Source of the DNA: a bacterium | GTDB taxonomy: Bacteria > Bdellovibrionota_C > UBA2361 > SZUA-149 > JAQTWB01 | DNA length: 64,000 nucleotides | Reading direction: 5' to 3' | Assembly: GCA_028689495.1 (NCBI GenBank) | Contig: JAQTWB010000002.1 | Location: forward strand, 29,747 to 93,746 | Shown here: positions 23,660-32,780 of the stretch, in pieces | How positions within the stretch are numbered: position 1 is the first letter of the stretch | Layout: each line of letters opens with the position of its first letter | Program-made: the position numbers and the translations under genes | Notes under the pieces: model-generated | What the model was told of the DNA's origin: nothing | The model's input: only the letters and a program-made list of their open reading frames with translations | Database searches by the model: none

Positions 23660-26600
23660 TCACTGCATAACGCGAACAACATCGGCCAGACCGCGATAAA
23701 GGACTTCACTGTCATACATCCCTTCGGCAAAGAGAGACGGCACCTGATAAGTCCCCGCGTTAAGCGGCTTCAAGCGAAACTCGAAATACTTTTCACTGCC
23801 ATCAAACGCACCGAACATTACAATACGGTCTTCCTGAACATCGATATAATCAGGTTGCCACAAAGGTTTGTCTTTAATCGGCAGAGATTTTCTCTGTGCC
23901 AATCCCTGGTCTGTAATATCGATTTCAAAACCTCCAGGAACAAGAACGACCACCGCGATATTGTTCATCGCCTTATCAGGATGAAGGGCCAGGCGAATAT
24001 GCAGTTTGTCTTCAAGACCGATCTGCTGAACTTCATTACCCTTCTCATCAAGCAACTGACGTCCAATCGTCAGCTGTTGATTGATGATTTTTTCAGGTGA
24101 GGTCTTATCGTATCCGGATTCAGTCAACTGATAATAAAGGTTCCACTTTCCTGAGCCATCAAGCTCAAGTGGACTGATAGAAGGGCTCAACTGAGCAGTT
24201 TTGACGCTCTTCCCGGCAAGTTCTATCGGAAGCAAAGGATTCCCGCCAGCAACAGTAAACCCACTGTCTTTTTCTTGAGCAAACCTGTCCCAGTAATTAC
24301 CAAGACCGATTAACGCCATCGACCCGCGAAAGGAGTTCATTCGCTGCTTGACAAGGTCCTGGCCAAGTTCCTGCAAATAACGCCCAAACTTTTCATCTGC
24401 ACCACTCAGCACTTCCGGTAAGTGCTTGCCAACAAGATAGAGATACAAACTCAAATCCTCCGGATTATTCTGCATGTCCGACGGCAAAAGACCTGTTTTC
24501 AGCCATCGCTGCTGGAACTCGGCAAAATAACCATCGGCATCGCTATCAAGATGGTGCAGCTTGAACACTGCGCCGAGAAAAAATCGCGTCCTGCTACTGA
24601 CAGGCTGGCCGCTCAACCGACTCTGCCGCCCAAGCTCGGCTTCGAACGCTCGAAGTCTTTCCGCCACATTGCGACCACTACGCGCCAGAAGATAAAAGGC
24701 GTAAGCCTGGGATTGATGTGAATAAGAATCATACTGTGTAGACCTGGCATAGCTATCAGCATAGGCCAAAGCCCTCGCCAATGTTGTACCCGGAATTTCA
24801 TAACCGCGCTCGGAAGCCTCAAGCAACAAATGAGTGGCATACATCGAATAAAATGGTTGCCCAACATCGGATGCCGTCCAATAACCGAAACTTCCGTCAT
24901 GTTTCTGTCGTGTCTGCAATATGGCAATACTTCTCTCAAGCAGCTTCTTCACATCCGTCTCGGAAAGTCCAAGCTCGGTATTAGCTCCAAGCACGACTCC
25001 GGGGAACGCCTGACTTGTAATCTGCTCCGTGCAACCGTATGGATAATTCTTCAGATACTCAACCATGCCCCGAAGGTAAGCCGCCGGAGTCACCGAGACA
25101 GCGACCTCTGTATACCGCTGCTCATCAAACATCTCTCGCGCTTGAGATATCTTATGGCCTTTACCCTTCCTCTGCTCTTCGATAGTCAATACGCCTGACT
25201 GCAGAGTCGTAAGTAACGGTTGGGCTGGTCGAACACTCATCTCCTCCGACAATTCCGCCGTGTCCTCCGAACCGTGGACCTGATATTGAAGAGCGACCGG
25301 GCCCAACACGTCTTTCGCCCGGGCTTTAAATCGCACCGTGCCATCAGCTCCATCCGCCAAGGTCAGAATCTGCGTTCCTTCGCTGAGCAACTCCAAAGCA
25401 GCGCCAGCTTCCAAACTGACCTTCAAATCCTCGACAATTTTACTTCCGCTGTTATTGGCGACAAGCACCCCGACCTCAAACTCATCTCCAGGAGCCACAA
25501 CCCAAGGCTGTTGCGCCTGAATCACGTAAGCCTGACTCGCCACAGTCTGCGACACCGGTGTAGCAAGTTTGCCCTGATTAACCGCCACGGCGATAACGCG
25601 AATCTTCCCGTTAAAATAATCGGGGACCGGAATCTGCACAGTGCCTTCTCCCGGAGTCGCTTCAATAAGCCCGGACCAGAACGCCATTGGCGGCTTGTTG
25701 CGGCGAGCAAAAGGATTTTTGTATTTGCCGAGCATCAGCGAATCTCCATCGCCGCCGGGTGCAGAAATCTTCTGTACCAGAGCGAAGTCCGGAAGAATCA
25801 TGTCGAGGATCTGATGATTGACAACCCGCAACGCCCGCTTGCGGAAAAAATAGTCCAGAGGCGCCGGATTCTGATACTGGGCAAACTGAAGGATGCCCTC
25901 ATCTACAGCATAAATCACAAGGCGCGTATCTTCAGCAACCTGATACTTCACCTCCAGCACCTTACCAGGCTGAACTTTTTCTGGAACTTCAAGTTTCACA
26001 GGCTGGACGTAACGCGCTTTGGAAATATTAAACGGCACCACTCCATAACTGAGCGGGCTCATATAAATCTCTTGCGACTCAAGTGATCTGACAAAAGCCA
26101 CGGAAAGATAAGCATTGCCGCTGATATTCTCAGGCAGCCTGACACGGTGAGTCGTCGCTGTCGTTTCCGCCTTGAACCACTGACTCGTCAATACTCCATT
26201 TTGTTCAACTGTGATCAATCCCCCCCCTTGGTATGGGGCGACTATCTGCACTTCAAGTGTATCTCCTGGTTCATACTCCGGCTTATCGAGTGTAAGATTT
26301 AGTTCGGCATTTCTCTCAAGGCTGCGGGAGACATTGCCATCGCCAGCTACCGTGTAGACAAGTCTATTAAGCTCCTCGCCCAAAGAATCTTTGAATACCA
26401 GAACGAACTGGCCCGGCGTCTCGGTGGATAGAGAAACAACCTGAAGCCCTGACTGCAACGTCACCGGGAAAGTCTGGCGAAGCTCCTGACGCTTGACCGA
26501 CTGATATTGGAACAAACCGTCATCTCGCTTGACCAATGTCGAAACATAGCGATTCTCATAAAGCTCGGCTGAAATAGTCTCTCGGACTTCTTCTCCTTTG

Positions 26601-29600
26601 CGCACCTTGAAATCAGGACCAATGGCAACAAGTTTGACTGAGCGTTTACTGCCCTTGCCAATATAATCAAGAGGCCCATCTGCACGATAACCCAACTGGT
26701 ATGGCTGACGTGATACCAAAGCCGATGTAACACCGACAACCGAACGACCAGATCCTTTCTCAAACCCCTCACCGGCCAAAGTGATCTCATAAACAGGTTC
26801 GGCGATCGCCCCAAGAGGCAGTTCAAAAATGGCCTCTCCCTTTTCATCGGTTATCACTTCACCCAACGGCTGAGGAGAATCAGGAATGTTTTCCGGGATC
26901 GAACGACGGAAATTATACTCCTTGTAACCCGGCACCTGCCCCAACCAGGGACGGGCCGTAAGCTCAAGTTTCGCCACGTTGCCAGAAGCGACAGTGCCGA
27001 ACAAATTACGCACGGTAACAACTGCTTTTGCCGAATCCGGCATCAACCAGCCTGTCAGCGGAGCGCCGACAATATCCGTTTTGACCTGAAGCCTGTCGGG
27101 CTGAAATTCCTCAACCCTCACCTTTGTGCTGCCCAAAAGCTTTTTGCTTTTATCGGCGACAATAAGTTCCATGTGGTAAGTGCCGGTCTTCCCTGAAGCC
27201 GAACTCATCCACGAAACTTCTTCAAATCCGGTATTGGAGAAATTAAGCACCTTACCCCAAATCTCCTGGTACTCAGGATCGCGAATGATCAGCTTGAGCG
27301 GCAACCCCTCGGGCAAGGCTGACCAGTCGCGTCGACGAAGGATCATGCCCAGATTAACCCGATCTCCTGGCCGATAAACACCGCGATCAGAAAAGAGGAA
27401 TGCCTGAAGACTATCAGGCTCGTCGTATTGCCCCCCTATATCAAAGCGCGAAATATCTATCTGCCGATTGCTTCGATTAAATGGCAGGAACGACATATCG
27501 CCGTTTTTTTCGGCGATATATACTGTCGGGGTTTTTCCGCCGAGCAGTCCTGTTGTTGTTGGGAACTTTGCTTGCCCCTGACCATCCGTTTCAGCAGAAA
27601 AAACAGCGACCCCGTTCTTACCTTGCAAAGAAACCTTTACTCCGGGCACCGGTAGCCCACTGCGAAATGACATGACAAAAATATTCTGCTGCCCATCCGA
27701 AGCCGTCTTCACCAGAATTCCAAGGTCCGTCAGCAACACCAGACGCTTGTCTTGCACCACTGTCTGCTCTTCTTCCTCAGGCGAACAATCGCTCCCTGAT
27801 TCATTTCCTGAATCAGCCTCACAGTTCAAATCCTTCTTGGGTTTAATCTCGGCAACTGTCAGGACAAACAGCCCCTGAGGCATCTCCTCACTTTTGCTGA
27901 ATCTGGTGAAATCAACTGCAAAAAACTGCCGCTGCATCTCAGCTTCAGCAGGAAGATTTTCGTCGTAGGTAAAGTGTTCGGCGAAATGCTCTATCGGCCA
28001 GGTAAAATAGGGATTGGCAAAATTACCATAAGTGAAATTGGCGAAGTGATGAATGTTGTGGGGCAAAACCCTTTGTAATTCGACATGCACCTTGTTTACG
28101 CCTCTTGTAGTCACACCGAGTTTTTTGTCTCCACTCAAACTCAGCAATGCGCCTTCATGCAGAATCTTCACCTCACGCTTGTTCTCTCCCAGCTCTCGCA
28201 GAAATCGCGCATCCTTCCCTAATGTGAAGCCATCAACACTCGAAACTCCATGAAGCACTCTGACAAATAACTGCCGTTTCTCTGGAGCAGAAAAAGCAAA
28301 ATGCTGGATTGTTTTATCCTCGCTTCCCGAATCGCGCCAGGTGACCGGAAGCGAAACTGATGCCTTGAGAATCTCGTCATCGACCTGATCGGGACTCTGC
28401 CATTCGATGATACCTTTGGTCAGGCAAAACTTCAGCCTCTCCTCACTTTTGACCCGACAATCAGGCAAAACATACACCTGCACCGAACTTCCGAGTCTCT
28501 CGGGGTTATTCAGCGCAACATTTGATTGCATAATCAAAATTCGCTCAAGCGAATCGTTCTCCTTGATGACTGTATTTACAGTCAGGTCGGTAATCTGCAG
28601 ATAATCAAGCGCACTGGGAATCAATTGGGTAGTCCAAACCTTTTCAGCCAGCGGTTCGCCACCAACTGCCGCCAGGAGTCCTTTGGCGACTTCCAGCCTA
28701 ATTTCACTTGGCTCATTACCAATCCTCAGGGGCGATGACTTGACATAAGCCAAATCCGGCTTCTTTTCATCATAGCCAATCTCAAATGGCAGGGGCTCGG
28801 CAAATGAGTTAGCGGGCAAACGACGAATTTTTAAGCTCAAGCCGGCGTTTAATTTGTCACGATCGACGGGATAACTAAACTGCAATGTAGCTGTGATCCG
28901 CTTGACACCCGGTTGCTTTGGGTCCCCCCAAATTCCAGTTTCAGTAAATAACGCCGTCATCGGCGGTATCTGCAACTCGGCCGCAAGCTGTTTTTTTATA
29001 AAAGCAATCTTAGGAAAAGCCGTCTCGGAAAGTGTAATATCATAGCTGATACCAGGCTTAAGCGGATCAGATGATTCAGGCGTAAATATCAGCGCCAAAG
29101 ACTCGTCTTCGGGAGTAGTAGCGTCACAGGTTTCATCGCCGCCGTTATATTCTCCACAGCCATCCTCTTCACGGGCATATTCTTCACGGTCAAATTCTTC
29201 ACAACTATCACCCTCACAAGAACCATTATCCCCGTAATCAGAGTTCCCCTCACTATCCGTGGTCGCGGACTCGGCATAAGACCAGACTCCTTTTACTGGA
29301 GGAGTTATTGTCACTCCGTCAGTCAGAACCTGGCCAGCATTTACTCGCATTGCCGACTCAAGCAGGGACTTGCCCTTTAGCGACAGATAGATTTTGCCTT
29401 CCTTCACACTCAAAGAAATATCGCTGGCGGTTGGAGCCTGATTATTTCGTGCATCAAATTTGTCCCAGTCCGCTCTATTTAACTTCAGCTGGCACTGAGC
29501 CCCTTGACCCAGCTTCACTTCTGGCCAGGACTTGTCAAGTGACACAAGGCGCACTGTCCCTGACTTGAATGAGGCATTAACCTGCATATCTTTTGCCGGA

Positions 29601-30205
29601 CGAACAAACTGCTCGCTGGTCCCGCGAACAAGCGTCGTCCCACTAGCATGAATACTTACGGCAGTGCCATTGTCCATACTGGCATTGAACGGCACTTGAG
29701 CGTTTGGATAATTAAGTTCTAGCGGATAATTGAACTCCAGAGCGAAATCCATCGCCCGTCTGAGCGGAGCATCCTGGCTATCAATCCAGCGACAATCCTG
29801 GCGTACGATTTGTAACTTCGGTGTATGAAATTTGAATGTCCGATGCTGAATCTTGGCATTGGGATGAAACTTCACTCCAGCCAACGAGATCTTGAGATCG
29901 ATATCGGGTGAAATTGTCTTCTTTGACGGAAAGAACACCAGGCGTGATGGGTCCTGCCAGCGCCATACCCCGTCAAAAGCAGGCTGTAACTGAGGCGCGC
30001 CTTCAACGATATTCCGCCCCCGATCTTCTACCGGAGCGACAGCCGTATCAAAATTCAAGACAAGAACAGTTGTCCAATGTTTGTGATTAAGCAAATATAT
30101 TGTTGGACCAACATTCTCCTGCGAGCGACAACCAGCCAAAGCAAACGTAAAAACGACTGATATAAAAAACAAAAGTTGGAAAGCGTGACGAGGAGGTTTG
30201 CGCAT
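23660..30205 (-). CDS. Bacterial alpha-2-macroglobulin lipoprotein (YfhM-like)
   Basis: A 2181-residue periplasmic lipoprotein that traps proteases. The lipobox is LAGC, after a hydrophobic segment. The thioester motif is YPYGCTEQ near residue 1720 (Cys and Gln both present), followed by a helical thioester domain. Multiple MG-type beta domains precede it, for example VYRPGDRVNLGMILRRRDW. The ATG at 30205 is preferred, as AGGTG lies upstream and the signal peptide begins there; a start at 30241 adds 12 residues. Unusual are two acidic inserts: about residues 313-375 (rich in Asp/Glu/Gly with several Cys) and near 795-815. It is first in the operon with pbpC. Confidence 0.93.
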   Translation of the reverse strand: MRKPPRHAFQLLFFISVVFTFALAGCRSQENVGPTIYLLNHKHWTTVLVLNFDTAVAPVEDRGRNIVEGAPQLQPAFDGVWRWQDPSRLVFFPSKKTISPDIDLKISLAGVKFHPNAKIQHRTFKFHTPKLQIVRQDCRWIDSQDAPLRRAMDFALEFNYPLELNYPNAQVPFNASMDNGTAVSIHASGTTLVRGTSEQFVRPAKDMQVNASFKSGTVRLVSLDKSWPEVKLGQGAQCQLKLNRADWDKFDARNNQAPTASDISLSVKEGKIYLSLKGKSLLESAMRVNAGQVLTDGVTITPPVKGVWSYAESATTDSEGNSDYGDNGSCEGDSCEEFDREEYAREEDGCGEYNGGDETCDATTPEDESLALIFTPESSDPLKPGISYDITLSETAFPKIAFIKKQLAAELQIPPMTALFTETGIWGDPKQPGVKRITATLQFSYPVDRDKLNAGLSLKIRRLPANSFAEPLPFEIGYDEKKPDLAYVKSSPLRIGNEPSEIRLEVAKGLLAAVGGEPLAEKVWTTQLIPSALDYLQITDLTVNTVIKENDSLERILIMQSNVALNNPERLGSSVQVYVLPDCRVKSEERLKFCLTKGIIEWQSPDQVDDEILKASVSLPVTWRDSGSEDKTIQHFAFSAPEKRQLFVRVLHGVSSVDGFTLGKDARFLRELGENKREVKILHEGALLSLSGDKKLGVTTRGVNKVHVELQRVLPHNIHHFANFTYGNFANPYFTWPIEHFAEHFTYDENLPAEAEMQRQFFAVDFTRFSKSEEMPQGLFVLTVAEIKPKKDLNCEADSGNESGSDCSPEEEEQTVVQDKRLVLLTDLGILVKTASDGQQNIFVMSFRSGLPVPGVKVSLQGKNGVAVFSAETDGQGQAKFPTTTGLLGGKTPTVYIAEKNGDMSFLPFNRSNRQIDISRFDIGGQYDEPDSLQAFLFSDRGVYRPGDRVNLGMILRRRDWSALPEGLPLKLIIRDPEYQEIWGKVLNFSNTGFEEVSWMSSASGKTGTYHMELIVADKSKKLLGSTKVRVEEFQPDRLQVKTDIVGAPLTGWLMPDSAKAVVTVRNLFGTVASGNVAKLELTARPWLGQVPGYKEYNFRRSIPENIPDSPQPLGEVITDEKGEAIFELPLGAIAEPVYEITLAGEGFEKGSGRSVVGVTSALVSRQPYQLGYRADGPLDYIGKGSKRSVKLVAIGPDFKVRKGEEVRETISAELYENRYVSTLVKRDDGLFQYQSVKRQELRQTFPVTLQSGLQVVSLSTETPGQFVLVFKDSLGEELNRLVYTVAGDGNVSRSLERNAELNLTLDKPEYEPGDTLEVQIVAPYQGGGLITVEQNGVLTSQWFKAETTATTHRVRLPENISGNAYLSVAFVRSLESQEIYMSPLSYGVVPFNISKARYVQPVKLEVPEKVQPGKVLEVKYQVAEDTRLVIYAVDEGILQFAQYQNPAPLDYFFRKRALRVVNHQILDMILPDFALVQKISAPGGDGDSLMLGKYKNPFARRNKPPMAFWSGLIEATPGEGTVQIPVPDYFNGKIRVIAVAVNQGKLATPVSQTVASQAYVIQAQQPWVVAPGDEFEVGVLVANNSGSKIVEDLKVSLEAGAALELLSEGTQILTLADGADGTVRFKARAKDVLGPVALQYQVHGSEDTAELSEEMSVRPAQPLLTTLQSGVLTIEEQRKGKGHKISQAREMFDEQRYTEVAVSVTPAAYLRGMVEYLKNYPYGCTEQITSQAFPGVVLGANTELGLSETDVKKLLERSIAILQTRQKHDGSFGYWTASDVGQPFYSMYATHLLLEASERGYEIPGTTLARALAYADSYARSTQYDSYSHQSQAYAFYLLARSGRNVAERLRAFEAELGRQSRLSGQPVSSRTRFFLGAVFKLHHLDSDADGYFAEFQQRWLKTGLLPSDMQNNPEDLSLYLYLVGKHLPEVLSGADEKFGRYLQELGQDLVKQRMNSFRGSMALIGLGNYWDRFAQEKDSGFTVAGGNPLLPIELAGKSVKTAQLSPSISPLELDGSGKWNLYYQLTESGYDKTSPEKIINQQLTIGRQLLDEKGNEVQQIGLEDKLHIRLALHPDKAMNNIAVVVLVPGGFEIDITDQGLAQRKSLPIKDKPLWQPDYIDVQEDRIVMFGAFDGSEKYFEFRLKPLNAGTYQVPSLFAEGMYDSEVLYRGLADVVRVMQ

Positions 30206-30385
30206 TGGGACACCTGAAGGAATTTGGTTCAGGTGGCGCAAAGTAGCACAACAGCTATTTAGAAACTAGCACGAATGTCGAACGTAATTGAAACTGCAGG
30301 CATCACCGACAACATCTACACACTAACCGGGGAATAACGAGGGAGGACACACTACACAATGGAGAGGTGTATTATGTAAATTGTA

Positions 30386-30413
30386 TGGGCGCCTCGAGAA
30401 GCGCCCGCCCTAC
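30386..30413. repeat. Dispersed palindromic repeat, family A
   Basis: TGGGCGCCTCGAGAAGCGCCC followed by GCCCTAC. It lies in the 220-base gap between the alpha-2-macroglobulin and YgaP-like genes, which otherwise shows nothing. Confidence 0.7.
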
Positions 30414-30427
30414 CCCCACCTAGTCGA

Positions 30428-30640
30428 TTATTTACCGCAGCAGGATTTACCCTCATCATCAAGACCGAGCTTGCGCAACAACTTCTCCGGCGGACAGAAC
30501 CCGGTAAAAGCAGATTGAATCAAATTAAATCCAATGAAAATCGTCAGGACAACCCAATACGGATGTACAAACTCCCGTAAGACGACACTGAGCAAAACCA
30601 TAGAGCCCGCCAAAACACGCACACCATTATTTACTGTCAT
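30428..30640 (-). CDS. YgaP-like (DUF2892) small membrane protein
   Basis: A 70-residue protein with two predicted membrane helices (VRVLAGSMVLLSVVL and YWVVLTIFIGFNLIQSAF), followed by TGFCPPEKLLRKLGL and a Cys-Cys ending (KSCCGK). This matches the transmembrane part of YgaP without its rhodanese domain. The ATG at 30640 has a strong GGAGGAG; longer frames overlap the upstream gene. It is last in the operon that begins with an ArsR-type regulator. In E. coli, ygaV (ArsR family) and ygaP form a sulphide-responsive pair, so a link to sulphur stress is possible but inferred. Confidence 0.85.
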   Translation of the reverse strand: MTVNNGVRVLAGSMVLLSVVLREFVHPYWVVLTIFIGFNLIQSAFTGFCPPEKLLRKLGLDDEGKSCCGK

Positions 30641-30656
30641 ATCTCCTCCCAGATCA

Positions 30657-31976
30657 CTAAAAACTATACCGCGCACCGGTATAAACATTGTCATTCAAAT
30701 CAAATTGCCCGAAAAATGTGTTCTGATCCCGACCACCAAAGATATTACCACCAGCAAAAAGCAGCCACTCATCACTTGCCTTGTAAGAAACATACGGCCG
30801 CGCATAAACATCAGAATCAGTCGGTGAAAAATAGACAAAAAAGCTGAGCATCAGATTCTGTTGCAGCGCCATTTGCGTTACCCGCCATGTCAGAAGATGC
30901 CTCATCTCGTCACGCTCGGGCATACCAGACGGCAAAGAAACTCTATAACTTGTATAATCGAGCATCTGCTCAATGTAATATTGCAATCCGACTGACAAGT
31001 CGCTGACTACTTCCTGCGAATATCCGGCCAGAAAGCGAAACTCACTGTTGTTAACCAGTGGGTCAGTCCCCGAAGTGTCTTCCCGCGAATGATAATAACC
31101 TGTCTCCAGATTAGCTATCCCCTGATACAACGGGCCCCGCAAACTGGCCCCAACTACCGAGAGTTTCGGAAAAATCGCCTGGCCACTATTTAAATCAAAA
31201 CCACCAGGGCTCTTCCAGAAACCATCATACCCGTAAACGGCCAGTTCATAAGAACCGATAGTCCGCGCCAGGCGGGCAAAATACTCTGCATCAGCAAACC
31301 ATTCATCCGGAGCAGATGCCCGCAGCGAATTATCCTCGCCAGTCAATCCCCCTTGAAGCGGACTATAAAAAGAAAATCGCTCGCCGTTGATAAACCTGTC
31401 GGCATCAAAGCGCGGAGTCATTCCCAAATCCACAGTCCACTCACCGGGGAACAAACTTACCAGTAAAGCATCACTCGGGGCTTTCAGGTACTCCTGATCC
31501 CGTCCTGAAAAAAACGAATTCCAGTCTTTGGGAAAAAGATCGTTGATAAAAACCAGATCACCCGTACCCCAGGTAAGTATCTGGCGACCAAATTTGATAT
31601 CAAGTGCGTCTGTCGGACTTCCTTGAAGATAGGCTTCACGTAGGTCAAATACTCCGCGCCCGGTCTCAAGATTCAGATTACTTCGGTTCTGATCCACCGC
31701 ATCGAACAGAAGATCTCCTTTCACCACCCCCGTCAACTGATCAGTATAAACAGTAGCGCCAAGTTGCAACCGCGATTCCCCCAGAGACAAAGTATCCGAA
31801 TAAGGATCATCGACAGTGCGGGCACCAAGACGAGAATCAAGGAAACCACCAAATTCAGTGCTGACCTCTGCTACTGCAGAAGCGCTGCCAAACGCCGCCA
31901 TGGCCGAAGCAAAAGACAGAACCAACAACCGTGGTTTTATAAAAATGGAGCAAAAAGTAGATTCTCTCACGCTCAT
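30657..31976 (-). CDS. Outer-membrane barrel protein (DUF1302-like) of export module 1
   Basis: A 439-residue protein with an N-terminal signal region (hydrophobic residues near 16-34, cleavage near AVAEV) and a long barrel-like body. Repeated aromatic-polar strands continue to a final aromatic residue (TGARYSF), the usual outer-membrane insertion signal. IKFGRQILTWGTGD resembles the GxQxVxWG motif in DUF1302-type barrels, and the paralogue at 51808-53157 has VGNQIVTWGKSDE at the same place. Its ATG overlaps the stop of the LolA-like gene by 4 bases (ATGA). Likely the outer-membrane exit or acceptor for what the MMPL pump moves; the substrate is unknown. Confidence 0.78.
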   Translation of the reverse strand: MSVRESTFCSIFIKPRLLVLSFASAMAAFGSASAVAEVSTEFGGFLDSRLGARTVDDPYSDTLSLGESRLQLGATVYTDQLTGVVKGDLLFDAVDQNRSNLNLETGRGVFDLREAYLQGSPTDALDIKFGRQILTWGTGDLVFINDLFPKDWNSFFSGRDQEYLKAPSDALLVSLFPGEWTVDLGMTPRFDADRFINGERFSFYSPLQGGLTGEDNSLRASAPDEWFADAEYFARLARTIGSYELAVYGYDGFWKSPGGFDLNSGQAIFPKLSVVGASLRGPLYQGIANLETGYYHSREDTSGTDPLVNNSEFRFLAGYSQEVVSDLSVGLQYYIEQMLDYTSYRVSLPSGMPERDEMRHLLTWRVTQMALQQNLMLSFFVYFSPTDSDVYARPYVSYKASDEWLLFAGGNIFGGRDQNTFFGQFDLNDNVYTGARYSF

Positions 31977-32764
31977 TTCGTCACCTCCCGAGGAGGACGT
32001 CTGAGAAAACGCTCTGTGAAAATATTATCCTTGAGCCCGATATCATATTCGACATTTTCAAACGTATTAACTGTATTACTGCCTACCAGAAGATCGCTTG
32101 CCTGCGAACGAATGACTGTGGGATGTCCGGAAATATCTTTCACTTCCAAAGCTTCGACCTGACGATAAAGCTTCTCATGCTTGTCATAGTATTCAGCTTT
32201 TATCGGTAGAAAATTCTTCTTGTCGATGCGCACATTATACCAGGCAAACTCCACTTCTCCCGGATTGACCGGTGTGTTTTTTACCAGCCATGAGCTTTCA
32301 TCTTCTGAAACAAGTTCATGCCGATCCGCTTTTAAGCTGCGACCAGAAACATCCTCATAGAAAAAATCCGAACCGACAAAACTAGTCCTTTTATCTCCCG
32401 GGGCAATACGTCGGACCAGGTTAAGAGCGGGTAAATACATCCATCTGTCGTCATCCTTTCCTTCCGCAGTATTCTTCCAGACGAGAAATGCCATTTTACG
32501 CACATCTGATGGCTCCTTGAAATAAACATAGAATTTCTGGTCTGAACCCTCAGTGGTAAGCCTGATAATCGAAAACCGTCGTTCTCGCTTCCCTCCCTGA
32601 GAATCGACAATCTCCATCTTCACATCCGACCGACCATCCTTGCCAGTGTAATAAGCCGCCTGATTGGCCCTCTCGACAATTTCATCTGCCGTAAGTGCAA
32701 AGCTGGTAGAGGGCAGGACCGCACATAAGAACAACAAAACAAATAGACTCTTAATTGCTTTCAT
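31973..32764 (-). CDS. LolA-like outer-membrane lipoprotein-sorting protein of export module 1
   Basis: A secreted protein of 263 residues with signal peptide MKAIKSLFVLLFLCAVLPS. The mature part has the pattern of the LolA-like family that travels with MMPL pumps: KMAFLVWKN, DDRWMYLPALNLVRR, SFVGSDFFYEDVSGRS. Such proteins are thought to carry lipid-like substrates across the periplasm. Position between the MMPL gene and the barrel gene, with a 16-base gap and a 4-base overlap respectively, supports one operon. A paralogue is at 53218-54000. The substrate is not deducible. Confidence 0.85.
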   Translation of the reverse strand: MKAIKSLFVLLFLCAVLPSTSFALTADEIVERANQAAYYTGKDGRSDVKMEIVDSQGGKRERRFSIIRLTTEGSDQKFYVYFKEPSDVRKMAFLVWKNTAEGKDDDRWMYLPALNLVRRIAPGDKRTSFVGSDFFYEDVSGRSLKADRHELVSEDESSWLVKNTPVNPGEVEFAWYNVRIDKKNFLPIKAEYYDKHEKLYRQVEALEVKDISGHPTVIRSQASDLLVGSNTVNTFENVEYDIGLKDNIFTERFLRRPPREVTK

Positions 32765-32780
32765 ATCATCCTCTGTTATT

